Below, in pieces: positions 8,983 to 16,593 of a DNA stretch of 64,000 nucleotides. The stretch lies in assembly GCA_047627915.1 (NCBI GenBank), contig JBLHTZ010000005.1, forward strand, positions 17,262-81,261, written 5' to 3'. The stretch comes from NORP294 sp047627915 (GTDB lineage Bacteria; Bacteroidota; Bacteroidia; Flavobacteriales_E; Vicingaceae). The number at the start of each line of letters is the position of its first letter. Position 1 is the stretch's first letter. The notes beneath the pieces were generated by a model. That model made no database searches. It was not told the DNA's origin and saw only the letters and a program-made list of their open reading frames with translations. The position numbers and the translations under genes were made by a program.

Positions 8983-9903
8983 ATGTTCAACTATTTACCT
9001 TTATTTTTTTCATTTGTACTGCTTATTTCTTGCCAACCTCAAATGGAAAAGACAGAGGTTAATGATTCAAGTGTAAAAACGAATTCACAATTTGATTCTT
9101 ATTGGCAAGACGGCAAAGCTGAGGTTTCAGTTTATGAATTGTCTCAGAATAGATATAACGCGATTCACCCTGGAAAAGTCGTTAGCATTTTTGTGCAAGA
9201 AGATTTTCTGACCGACAAACAAGTGAAAAATGAGAGTTATGAAAGTAAAAGCTCAACACCTGTATTAAAGAATATTTTAAGAACAAACTTTACTACGGGT
9301 ATTTATGACTACTCTTTACACACATCTGTATTTACGCCAATAAACCAAGGTCGATTCTCCACCTTAAAAGTTACCAATACCATTCAAGAGTGGTGTGGGA
9401 CTGCTTTCTTGCAGATGAATCATAAAAACGGAGTGTATTTTCTTGAGCAACGCTCATACTTTGAAAAAGAAGGAGACAGAAGAGTTGAGTTAGAGCAGAC
9501 TGTTGTAGAGGATGCGCTGATGAATCAAATTCGACTAGATTATAAGAGTTTACCTATTGGGGAGTTTGAATTTATTTCAAAATTGAGTTATATGGTTTTA
9601 AAGCACCAACCGTTAAAATTGTTTAATGCAATTGGAGTATTGCGTGATTACAAGGAAACAGCATTTAAAGGGGAAAATTTATTGGAGTATCGATATATGG
9701 TAGCGGAACAAAAAAGAGAAGTTACGCTTGTTTTCGAATCGGTAAGTCCGTTTAAGATTGTTGGATTCACTGAAAGTTATCCTTCTGCTTTTGACGAAGA
9801 AGTAAGAACAACGATTGCGACATTAATTTCTAACGAAAGGTTGGCATATTGGGGAATGAATGCTCCTAAAGATGCTGAAATCAGGAAGAAAATAGGCTTG
9901 TAA
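8983..9903 (+). CDS. Conserved Bacteroidota lipoprotein
   Basis: 306 residues beginning MFNYLPLFFSFVLLISCQPQ; LISC is a good SPII lipobox, so the mature protein is lipid-anchored at Cys17. The body contains SYWQDGKAEVSVYELSQNRY and GKVVSIFVQEDFLTDKQVK, matching a Bacteroidota lipoprotein family that has sometimes been mislabelled as septum formation inhibitor Maf; there is no Maf motif here. I chose the ATG at 8983 because a longer reading from TTG at 8953 would put ten polar residues before the signal sequence. Function unknown. Confidence 0.75.
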   Translation: MFNYLPLFFSFVLLISCQPQMEKTEVNDSSVKTNSQFDSYWQDGKAEVSVYELSQNRYNAIHPGKVVSIFVQEDFLTDKQVKNESYESKSSTPVLKNILRTNFTTGIYDYSLHTSVFTPINQGRFSTLKVTNTIQEWCGTAFLQMNHKNGVYFLEQRSYFEKEGDRRVELEQTVVEDALMNQIRLDYKSLPIGEFEFISKLSYMVLKHQPLKLFNAIGVLRDYKETAFKGENLLEYRYMVAEQKREVTLVFESVSPFKIVGFTESYPSAFDEEVRTTIATLISNERLAYWGMNAPKDAEIRKKIGL

Positions 9904-9953
9904 TTTTTATTATCTTTTTTGAAGTAGTAGAACTTCATTTCAATCCATTTTTT

Positions 9954-9961
9954 TATATTTG
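9954..9961 (+). promoter_or_regulatory. -7 element for tRNA-His
   Basis: TATATTTG fits the Bacteroidota -7 consensus TAnnTTTG and lies about 47 bases ahead of the tRNA. No TTG at the expected -33 spacing was found. Confidence 0.45.
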
Positions 9962-10007
9962 CACACCCGAAATCATTTTGGGTCGGTGCAATTTATTGCA
10001 AAATTAT

Positions 10008-10082
10008 GGTGGTTGTAGCTCAGTTGGTTAGAGCACTGGTTTGTGGTGCCGGGGGTCGTGGGTTCGAGTCCCATCATCCACC
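10008..10082 (+). tRNA. tRNA-His (anticodon GTG)
   Basis: A full cloverleaf can be drawn: D arm GCTC/GAGC, anticodon stem CTGGT/GCCGG with loop TTGTGGT (anticodon GTG at 10043-10045), and T arm GTGGG-TTCGAGT-CCCAT. The G at 10008 is the extra -1 guanosine typical of tRNA-His and faces C at 10082. The acceptor strands GTGGTTG and CATCCAC pair except for one T-T mismatch at the fifth pair. A complete 3' CCA is not encoded in register, so CCA must be added by the Cca enzyme (encoded in this window at 18055-19458). Confidence 0.95.
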
Positions 10083-10090
10083 CATAGTTG

Positions 10091-10122
10091 AAAGCTCGAT
10101 GTGAAAGCATCGAGCTTTTTTT
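10091..10122 (+). terminator. Rho-independent terminator of tRNA-His
   Basis: AAAGCTCGATG, loop TGAAAG, CATCGAGCTTT, then a T-run. A perfect 11-bp stem starting nine bases after the tRNA end. Confidence 0.9.
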
Positions 10123-10225
10123 GTGTCTTCAAATTTAAGATTCTCAAAATAAGTTAATTTGGTGTTATAAAATTTTAGAGTCTAACATTTTTAATAAATG
10201 AAACGTTTCTTTGTAGTTGAAGAAC

Positions 10226-11002
10226 ATGACCACATTTCGAAATCAATACTTGAAGTTAACCCTAAGAATACAGGTATTTATGCTTGTGTTGCTTCTTCCT
10301 ATGTTTATTGCAGGTCAAGAAAAGAAAGCAACGGTTCAAGGACACCTGATTGATGAACAAACTGGAAAAAGATTAACCGATATTTTAATCGTTAACCAAA
10401 CGAGTGGTGATTTTGTATATGGAACAGAAGACGGGAACTATTCCATTGAAGCGAATAAAAAGGATATCCTGGTTTTTTCAGCATTGGGTTATACTTCTGC
10501 AAGGGTTTCTTTAAAGGATTCCACAGTAAAGTCGATGTACAATATCGTACCAAAATTGAACAAATACAGTATCATTATTAAGGAAGTGAATGTTCAAGCT
10601 GAAAGACAAGTTACTGCGATAGCACTTGAGTTGGAAAACTTGACTCGTAGTTTCTGGCAATATCAACAATTAGAGCTTTCTGAGTCAAATCTGTTCTCTC
10701 ATCCTATTTCTTCGGCGTACAATCAAAAGAGTAATAGAGAAATAAGTAGACGAAGAGTAGAACGACTTAGGTATTTAGACCGAAAGTGTATTCTACTCGG
10801 GGAATTAATTCGTCGCAGTAAATTGAGCCAAACCGAGCTGTTGAGCACAGAAGAGCAAAATGCTTTTGTTGATCACCTGTTAAAATTCGATTATAAATTA
10901 GTTTATTTGACTCAATACGAGCTATTAGCCTTTATTAATAAGGAGTGTAAAAAGTGGATGGGCGCAGAGGATAGGTATAATGTAAGAAGTAGGTCTAAGT
11001 GA
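10226..11002 (+). CDS. Secreted protein with carboxypeptidase-regulatory-like domain
   Basis: 258 residues. A signal peptide (VFMLVLLLPMFIAGQ) is followed by an Ig-like CarboxypepD_reg-like domain: KATVQGHLIDEQTGKRLTDI, then TEDGNYSIEANKKDILVFSALGYTSARVSL. This is the N-terminal module also found in TonB-dependent receptors and many envelope proteins of the phylum. The second half is rich in Arg, Leu and Gln with no recognised domain. ATG at 10226 is chosen over the TTG three codons upstream. It stands alone after the tRNA terminator; probably periplasmic, function unknown. Confidence 0.68.
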   Translation: MTTFRNQYLKLTLRIQVFMLVLLLPMFIAGQEKKATVQGHLIDEQTGKRLTDILIVNQTSGDFVYGTEDGNYSIEANKKDILVFSALGYTSARVSLKDSTVKSMYNIVPKLNKYSIIIKEVNVQAERQVTAIALELENLTRSFWQYQQLELSESNLFSHPISSAYNQKSNREISRRRVERLRYLDRKCILLGELIRRSKLSQTELLSTEEQNAFVDHLLKFDYKLVYLTQYELLAFINKECKKWMGAEDRYNVRSRSK

Positions 11003-11253
11003 GGTAGTTGATAGCTCAGCATCCAACGATGTCTTTTATATTTTTTAGGGATATAGAATCGTTTGTTTCAGATGAAATGACTTTTATTGTGAAGGTATAG
11101 TTTTGTATGTTAACTTTTTAAGTTAGCTTTGATTTTAACTTATAACGTTCTAGAAACTTTGTTGTTTAAGCGAAGTTTGAAAACATACTAAATTGTGAAC
11201 CGTTGCTCTTTTATTATGATTTTACTGAGGGTAAATACAATATTTATAGCTTT

Positions 11254-11745
11254 ATGAAATTAATAGTCCATTTGATAGCATTATTTCTATTATTTAATTT
11301 TTCTGGTTTTAGTCAAAATAAAACATTCACTTTTAAAGGACAAGTTTATTCCTATGGGCAAACTATAAAAGGAGTTGCTATTGAAGTTTTCGAAGCTGGA
11401 GAATTAGTGTATAAAACAACTACAAATGGAGGCGGGAAGTTTACACTAGAACTTGAAGCTGAACAAGATTATATGGTCGAGGTTTCTATGGAAAAATTGC
11501 AAGCCAAAACCATTTGGATCAATACCAAGCGAACTCAAGGGCTGGATTTTAAGATACCAATTTTTGTATTTGACGTAGAGTTAAATAAAGAAAAGATTAC
11601 GCCCTATGGAGAGCTAACTGAGATTCCAGTTACCTTAATTAAATACCAGCCTGATAAGAAAGTGTTTTATATGGATAAAACCTATGAGGATGCAGTTGAA
11701 AACAAGAAAGACAAAATTAAAGGCAACATGCTTAAAATGCGATAA
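11254..11745 (+). CDS. Small secreted carboxypeptidase-regulatory-like protein
   Basis: 163 residues from ATG 11254 (MKLIVHLIALFLLFNFSGFSQ, signal peptide cleaved after SQ). An upstream extension to 11203 would start at a non-ATG codon and add polar residues before the signal, so it is rejected. The mature part is one Ig-like fold: FTFKGQVYSYGQTIKGVAIEVF, then TTTNGGGKFTLELEAEQDYMVEV, the pattern of carboxypeptidase regulatory domains. It resembles the protein encoded just upstream in architecture but not closely in sequence. Likely periplasmic or surface-exposed; no function assignable. Confidence 0.65.
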   Translation: MKLIVHLIALFLLFNFSGFSQNKTFTFKGQVYSYGQTIKGVAIEVFEAGELVYKTTTNGGGKFTLELEAEQDYMVEVSMEKLQAKTIWINTKRTQGLDFKIPIFVFDVELNKEKITPYGELTEIPVTLIKYQPDKKVFYMDKTYEDAVENKKDKIKGNMLKMR

Positions 11746-11806
11746 CCTTTCTTGTACTCGTTAGATTTATTGTACACTCTTCTCTCATCGACTGCCAAAA
11801 AGAATA

Positions 11807-11830
11807 TCAGGATATTATAGAATATCCTGA
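11807..11830. repeat. Perfect hairpin TCAGGATATT-ATAG-AATATCCTGA
   Basis: Ten-base perfect stem with a four-base loop, 62 bases after the stop codon of the secreted protein. No T-run follows on the plus strand, so it is either a weak terminator or an operator. Confidence 0.6.
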
Positions 11831-12020
11831 GTCTTTGCTCCGAAGTCTAACATTTTTTAGCAAATTTTAAGCGAATATCATCAATTCCTAACTTGCTGTT
11901 ATCGTTTTACCTACAATATATTCGGGTTACCTTTGTTTCAGCAACAAGAAATGCATTGTATTAACTCAAAAAAACAATCATTTGTTGAATCCTTTTTTTA
12001 GCAAGAAAGAGTCTTTTTAA

Positions 12021-12043
12021 TCCTTTGAAAGGCTTTCAAAGGA
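12021..12043. repeat. Palindrome with 11-base arms upstream of racemase cassette
   Basis: TCCTTTGAAAG, one central G, CTTTCAAAGGA. The arms are perfectly complementary. Position, 210 bases before the GNAT start, and symmetry fit an operator for a dimeric regulator or a structured leader, but no regulator gene lies next to it. Confidence 0.55.
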
Positions 12044-12252
12044 AGTTTTTTAAGTCTCCAATATGCAGATTTATTTCCTTAGTTAAGCTTAAGAATGAAA
12101 ATACCGGCTTCATAACAATTTACTTAACAAAGTATTTAGTAGTTGCAATATTTATTAGGTAGATCATTGTAATAGAGGGTGATCGGATTGCAAATTTAAG
12201 GATAAATTCAAAATACTCAAGACATCACATTCACTATAAAACACTTTTACAT

Positions 12253-12702
12253 ATGGATTACAAATTATTAACTAGGTATACAGGAGCAGACCTCGGTCAT
12301 TCTAATGAGGTTATTGCTGACTTTTTACATGAGCATTTAGGGAAGTATGGAGATAGCAAGATTGATATATTAATGGCAATAGAATATGTTTTTGACCCTC
12401 ACAAACCAGGAGGGAATATTATACTCCTTGTTGAAGAAAACTTAATAATTGGAGCAGTAGTTATAAATGAAACGGGTATGTCGAAGTATATACCTGAAAA
12501 TATTTTAGTTTACATAGCAGTTCATGCAGATCACAGAGGTGAGGGTATTGGTAAAGAGCTAATGAAAAATGCAATTAAATTGACAAAAGGTGATATGGCT
12601 TTGCATGTAGAGTCTGATAATCCTGCGGTGTTCCTGTATGAAAAAATGGGATTTGAGAATAAGTATTTAGAGATGAGATATAAACGGAAGAAATTAAGGT
12701 AA
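12253..12702 (+). CDS. GNAT family N-acetyltransferase
   Basis: 149 residues with a clear GNAT core: strand ENLIIGAVVINETGM, then motif A VYIAVHADHRGEGIGKELM, where R-G-E-G-I-G is the acetyl-CoA pyrophosphate loop, and a C-terminal NPAVFLYEKMGFENKYLEMRYK typical of the substrate side. Such enzymes move an acetyl group onto an amine. Two bases separate it from the racemase-like gene, so it is the first gene of a four-gene operon (12253-16067). The context suggests an amino acid or diamine as substrate, but this is inference. Confidence 0.85.
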   Translation: MDYKLLTRYTGADLGHSNEVIADFLHEHLGKYGDSKIDILMAIEYVFDPHKPGGNIILLVEENLIIGAVVINETGMSKYIPENILVYIAVHADHRGEGIGKELMKNAIKLTKGDMALHVESDNPAVFLYEKMGFENKYLEMRYKRKKLR

Positions 12703-12704
12703 TT

Positions 12705-13775
12705 ATGGCATTTATAGAACTCAATAGGAAAAAGTTAAAGCACAATTACCTCTTTCTAGATAAACTAATGAAAACTCATGGTAAAAGTTGGAGTGTTGTA
12801 ACAAAGTTACTTTGTGGGAACAAACTTTACTTAAAGGAGGTATTGGATTTAGGTCCTAAAGAGACTTGTGATTCAAGAATTAGTAATTTGAAAATTATTA
12901 AGGAAATGAAATCTGATGTGCAGACCATTTACATAAAACCACCGGCTAAGAGAAGTATAAAAAACATTGTAAAATATGCAGACGTTAGCTTTAATACTGA
13001 GTTAGAAACTATTATTCTTCTATCAAAAGAGGCCCAACTTCAAAAGAAGACACATAAGGTTATTATTATGGTGGAAATGGGAGATTTGAGAGAAGGGGTT
13101 CTTGGAGAACATTTGATTGAGTTTTACCGGTCTGTTTTTCAATTGCCAAATATTGAGGTATCTGGAATAGGTACTAACCTAAATTGTCTTAATGGTGTGC
13201 TACCTTCTCAAGATAAGCTCATTCAGTTAAGTTTGTATGAACAATTGATCGAAGCAACATTCGAAAAAAAAATTCCTTGGGTAACAGGGGGGACTTCGGT
13301 GATTCTTCCAATGCTAAATTATCAACAAGTTCCTGAGGGAGTAAATCATTTTAGAGTTGGGGACACTTTGTTTTTTGGGAATGATATAATTAACGACACT
13401 GCGTACAAAGGGATGGAAGAAGGAGTGTTAAAACTTTACTCTGAGATTATTGAAATTACTGAAAAGCCAAAAATCCCTATTGGACAAATAGCCGAAAACC
13501 CTTCAGGGGAAATTTTTGAGATTGATGAAAAGGATTACGGAAAGTCATCTTTTAGAGCCATTATTGATATTGGACTTTTAGATATTTCCACAGACTTTTT
13601 GATTCCTACAGATTCTAAAATATCCTTTATTGGTGCTAGTTCAGACATGATTGTTGTTGATTTAGGAGATACTGACCTTAACTATAAGGTCGGAGATTTA
13701 ATATCCTTTGATTTAAAATACATGGGAGCATTAAGATTGCTAAATTCAAATTACATAGAAAAAGTTGTGATCTAA
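12705..13775 (+). CDS. Ornithine/alanine racemase-like PLP enzyme (fold type III)
   Basis: 356 residues. The N-terminus IELNRKKLKHNYLFL and SWSVVTKLLCGNKLYL place the PLP-binding lysine in VTK, as in the alanine/ornithine racemase (Orr) group. Other matches are ETCDSRISNLKII, MVEMGDLREGV and the phosphate-loop-like WVTGGTSVILPML. The C-terminal beta domain FRAIIDIGLLDISTDFL is present. Orr of Clostridium interconverts L- and D-ornithine; close relatives act on other basic or small amino acids, so specificity is open. It lies two bases after the GNAT gene and two before the amidohydrolase gene. Confidence 0.8.
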   Translation: MAFIELNRKKLKHNYLFLDKLMKTHGKSWSVVTKLLCGNKLYLKEVLDLGPKETCDSRISNLKIIKEMKSDVQTIYIKPPAKRSIKNIVKYADVSFNTELETIILLSKEAQLQKKTHKVIIMVEMGDLREGVLGEHLIEFYRSVFQLPNIEVSGIGTNLNCLNGVLPSQDKLIQLSLYEQLIEATFEKKIPWVTGGTSVILPMLNYQQVPEGVNHFRVGDTLFFGNDIINDTAYKGMEEGVLKLYSEIIEITEKPKIPIGQIAENPSGEIFEIDEKDYGKSSFRAIIDIGLLDISTDFLIPTDSKISFIGASSDMIVVDLGDTDLNYKVGDLISFDLKYMGALRLLNSNYIEKVVI

Positions 13776-13777
13776 GT

Positions 13778-14914
13778 ATGATAAATCAAATTGACGAGTT
13801 AATTAGAATAAGAAAATATTTACATGCGAATCCAGAGTTATCTGGGAAGGAGAACAGGACTTCAGAATACATTTTCTATTACCTCAAAAAAACAAAAGCA
13901 AATGAGGTGATTAAAATTACTGAAACGGCAATAGTTGCAGTTTTTAAGAGTAACATATCCGGAAAAACCACTGTTCTACGAGCAGATATTGATGCGCTTC
14001 CAATTCAGGAAGCAAATGTCTTTGAACATCGCTCTAAAAGAGAAAACGTTTCTCATAAATGCGGTCATGACGGCCATACCGCTATTATGCTAGGAGTGGC
14101 AAATAAATTGTCTGAAAAACCAATTAGTAGCGGTGTAGTTATATTATTGTTTCAACCTGCTGAAGAAAATGGAGAGGGAGCGAAATCCGTTTTGTCTAGT
14201 TCATTTTTTAAAAACATTTCGGTAGATAAGGTTTTCGCGCTTCATAATTTACCTGGGTTTCCTTTAATGGAAATTGTTGTCAAGAATGGCGTATTTACAG
14301 CCCATGTAATCAGTGTAATAATTAAGGTTAAGGGTGAAATCGCCCACGCAGCTGAACCTGAAAAGGGTCAAAATCCTTCCATTGTAATTTCAAAAATAAT
14401 AATGGAGGCCAATAATTATGTGAACAACGTTCCTCACGAATCAAGCTTCTTTTTGATAACGCATATATATTCTGAAATAGGAGAAAAAGCTTATGGAGTT
14501 TCTGCGGGTAGTGGAGAAGTTCATTTTACTCTGCGGGCATGGGATAAAAAAACACTCAATGAAAAGATGGACCAATTTGAAAGTTATGTCGAGAAAATAT
14601 GTGGTGAGGAAAAATTAGAAAGCAGTATTGAGTGGTTTCAGGAGTTTGAAGCTAATTGTAACAGTGAAAAAGCAGTTGAGATTATATCTAATGGAGCAAA
14701 GGAATTAAACTTATCGGTTATGAAAGTCGATACACCTTTTAAATGGGGAGAGGACTTTGGTCTATTTACTAAAAGATATGAAGGAGCAATGTTTGGACTG
14801 GGGGCAGGAGTTAATGCCTTAGCGTTACATAACCCTTATTATGACTTTCCGGATGAAATTATTCTTTCTGGTGTGAATATGTTTTACCAAGTAATACTTA
14901 ATGAACATGAGTAA
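13778..14914 (+). CDS. M20 family amidohydrolase (N-acyl-amino-acid hydrolase type)
   Basis: 378 residues. LRADIDALPI, then CGHDGHTA (metal-binding Cys, His and Asp of the M20D type), AEENGEGA (catalytic Glu pair) and FALHNLPG are conserved, and the dimerisation domain includes GEIAHAAEPEKGQNPS. The C-terminal metal ligand is in ALHNPYYDFPDE. Enzymes of this type (HipO, N-acetyl-diaminopimelate or N-acyl-amino-acid deacylases) remove an N-acyl group. In an operon with an acetyltransferase and two racemases, an N-acetylated amino acid is an obvious candidate substrate. It overlaps the alanine racemase gene by 14 bases. Confidence 0.85.
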   Translation: MINQIDELIRIRKYLHANPELSGKENRTSEYIFYYLKKTKANEVIKITETAIVAVFKSNISGKTTVLRADIDALPIQEANVFEHRSKRENVSHKCGHDGHTAIMLGVANKLSEKPISSGVVILLFQPAEENGEGAKSVLSSSFFKNISVDKVFALHNLPGFPLMEIVVKNGVFTAHVISVIIKVKGEIAHAAEPEKGQNPSIVISKIIMEANNYVNNVPHESSFFLITHIYSEIGEKAYGVSAGSGEVHFTLRAWDKKTLNEKMDQFESYVEKICGEEKLESSIEWFQEFEANCNSEKAVEIISNGAKELNLSVMKVDTPFKWGEDFGLFTKRYEGAMFGLGAGVNALALHNPYYDFPDEIILSGVNMFYQVILNEHE

Positions 14915-16067
14915 ACCTAAATCACCATTGACAATCGAAATAAGCAAATCCGCTATCGAACATAATATCAATTTTGTACGGCAACTAATTGGAGAGGATG
15001 TTAAATACGGTTCTGTTGTTAAAGGAAATGCTTACGGTCATGGAATCGAAACCTACTGTAAAGTGGCTTTTGAAGCGGGAATTAAACAGTTTTGTACCTA
15101 TACCGCCCAAGAAGCCTACAGAGTTTGGGAAGTAACTTGTGGAAAAGCGGACATACTGATAATGGGCTTTATAGACTCGGAAGACCTTGAGTGGGTTATT
15201 GAGAATCAATTGGAGTTTTATGTTTTTGAGCACGGTAGAGTGCAAGAAGCTATACAAGTTGCAAAGCGAATCAATAAAAAAGCGCTGGTTCATATTGAAA
15301 TAGAAACGGGAATGAACCGAACAGGCTTTCCTATCAAAAAGTTAGAGAGCTTACTGTCGCTTATTAATGCTAGTCAATCGCACATTGAAGCGAGAGGGTT
15401 ATGCACTCATTTTGCTGGGGCAGAAAGTATTCTTAACTATGAGCGAATAAAAAAGCAGCAGTTAAGGTTTAATAAAGTGGTTAAATTGTTGAAAAAGGAG
15501 AAACATTTACCGGAGTTTATTCATAGCGCATGTTCAGCGGCATTAATCGCATTTCCTAAATCAAAGTACAATATGGTTCGGATTGGTGTTTTGCAGTACG
15601 GGTTTTTTCCGAGTACTGAGATCTTGGCAAACTACTTGAATCAGAAAAAGAAATTTAAAATTCAACCCAAAAGAGTGTTAAGTTGTAAAAGCACCGTTAT
15701 GGATTTGAAAGTAGTTAAATCGGGAGAATTTATTGGCTACGGAACTTCGTATTTCGCAAGTATTCCTACTAAAATTGCAATAGTTCCTGTAGGCTATGCA
15801 CTTGGGTTTGGCAGAAACCTTAGCAATTTTGGAGAGGTGTTAATCAATGGACAGCGACTTCATATTATTGGAACCATTAACATGAATGCCTTAACCGTTG
15901 ATATTACAAATACGGAAGACATTAAAATAGGAGATGAAGTTGTGTTGATAGGAAAACAGGGAAATATGGAGATCTCTGTTAGTTCTTTTTCCGATCAAGG
16001 AAATTTTCTCAATTACGAATTGCTCACTCGACTTCCTTCGGAAATACCACGAGTAGTTGTAGATTAA
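14901..16067 (+). CDS. alr: Alanine racemase (stand-alone)
   Basis: 388 residues. SVVKGNAYGHG carries the PLP lysine, EIETGMNRTGFP and YNMVRIGVLQYGFFPS are conserved active-site segments, and the catalytic tyrosine of the C-terminal domain is in FIGYGTSYFAS; NMNALTVDIT follows. The fold and active site appear complete. It makes D-alanine or a related D-amino acid. In many Bacteroidota the alr used for cell-wall synthesis is fused to murF, so this unfused copy in a racemase/amidohydrolase operon may have another purpose. Start ATG at 14901; ATG 14907 is equally possible. Substrate other than alanine cannot be excluded. Confidence 0.87.
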   Translation: MNMSKPKSPLTIEISKSAIEHNINFVRQLIGEDVKYGSVVKGNAYGHGIETYCKVAFEAGIKQFCTYTAQEAYRVWEVTCGKADILIMGFIDSEDLEWVIENQLEFYVFEHGRVQEAIQVAKRINKKALVHIEIETGMNRTGFPIKKLESLLSLINASQSHIEARGLCTHFAGAESILNYERIKKQQLRFNKVVKLLKKEKHLPEFIHSACSAALIAFPKSKYNMVRIGVLQYGFFPSTEILANYLNQKKKFKIQPKRVLSCKSTVMDLKVVKSGEFIGYGTSYFASIPTKIAIVPVGYALGFGRNLSNFGEVLINGQRLHIIGTINMNALTVDITNTEDIKIGDEVVLIGKQGNMEISVSSFSDQGNFLNYELLTRLPSEIPRVVVD

Positions 16068-16150
16068 TTAGGAGTGTAAATCGGTAATATTCAATAATGC
16101 TAAAACTTTCGCCAATTGTCCGGTAAACGCTAATAATTAGTTATGTAAAA

Positions 16151-16184
16151 AGCCCGCTGCCACTCTACGAGTAAACAACGGGCT
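16151..16184 (-). terminator. Terminator of the leftward tRNA-maturation operon
   Basis: On the minus strand AGCCCG and CGGGCT form a GC-rich stem followed by TTTTTT. It lies about 90 bases after the TPR gene. On the plus strand no T-run follows, so it serves mainly the leftward operon. A second imperfect inverted repeat (GTCTTG...CAAGAC, 16198-16226) sits beside it. Confidence 0.75.
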
Positions 16185-16275
16185 CCAACCAAACCAAGTC
16201 TTGGATATTTCTTACAATATCAAGACAATCTTTAAATGCTTTTGTTTTGTGATTTTATATTTTTTTGAAAAAAAA

Positions 16276-16593
16276 TTAAGACTCTTCTTCAATTAGCCAA
16301 AGAGCTTCTTCTAATTCACCCTTTGTTTTGTTATCATTTTTTTCGGTAGCTAGCTTAATCCCTATTCTGTAAATGGTCATAGCCTTATCCATTTTATTTT
16401 TGCCTTCGTACAGACCTCCAAGCTTATAATAAGCTCCTAAATAATTAGGGTCAGTTTTAATTAGCGTTTCGATAATTGAAATGGCGTCTTTTATTTTGCC
16501 AATTTTCTCATATTCAAGAGCCAATGCATACGTCAGAAAACTATCGTCCTTATCTGTCTTAAGCATCTTTTTTATTTCGTCAATTCGGCTCAT
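16276..16593 (-). CDS. TPR-repeat protein
   Basis: 105 residues forming about two tetratricopeptide repeats: DSFLTYALALEYEKIGKIKDA and YLGAYYKLGGLYEGKNKMDKA show the TPR consensus. These are scaffolding repeats; no partner is evident. Its ATG overlaps the TGA of miaA by four bases (16590-16593), and it ends the leftward operon before the terminator. Confidence 0.8.
   Translation of the reverse strand: MSRIDEIKKMLKTDKDDSFLTYALALEYEKIGKIKDAISIIETLIKTDPNYLGAYYKLGGLYEGKNKMDKAMTIYRIGIKLATEKNDNKTKGELEEALWLIEEES

Larger units (their letters stand above)
11746..12252. other. Non-coding stretch with two inverted repeats
   Basis: About 500 bases without a credible open frame, separating the small secreted protein from the racemase cassette. 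It contains a perfect 10-bp hairpin (11807-11830) and an 11-bp-arm palindrome (12021-12043), and is otherwise AT-rich. It probably holds the cassette promoter and leader; no convincing TAnnTTTG was located close to the first gene. Confidence 0.6.

Noticed and set aside
8879..9076. 65-codon frame before the lipoprotein gene
   Set aside because: It overlaps the lipoprotein signal sequence in another frame, has no family resemblance and no promoter.
14901..16067. Alanine racemase as part of a murF-alr fusion
   Set aside because: No MurF domain is present upstream; the preceding frame is the amidohydrolase.
16151..16226. Riboswitch or leader in front of alr or the TPR gene
   Set aside because: The structured elements lie downstream of both flanking genes, and the first has the stem plus T-run of a terminator.
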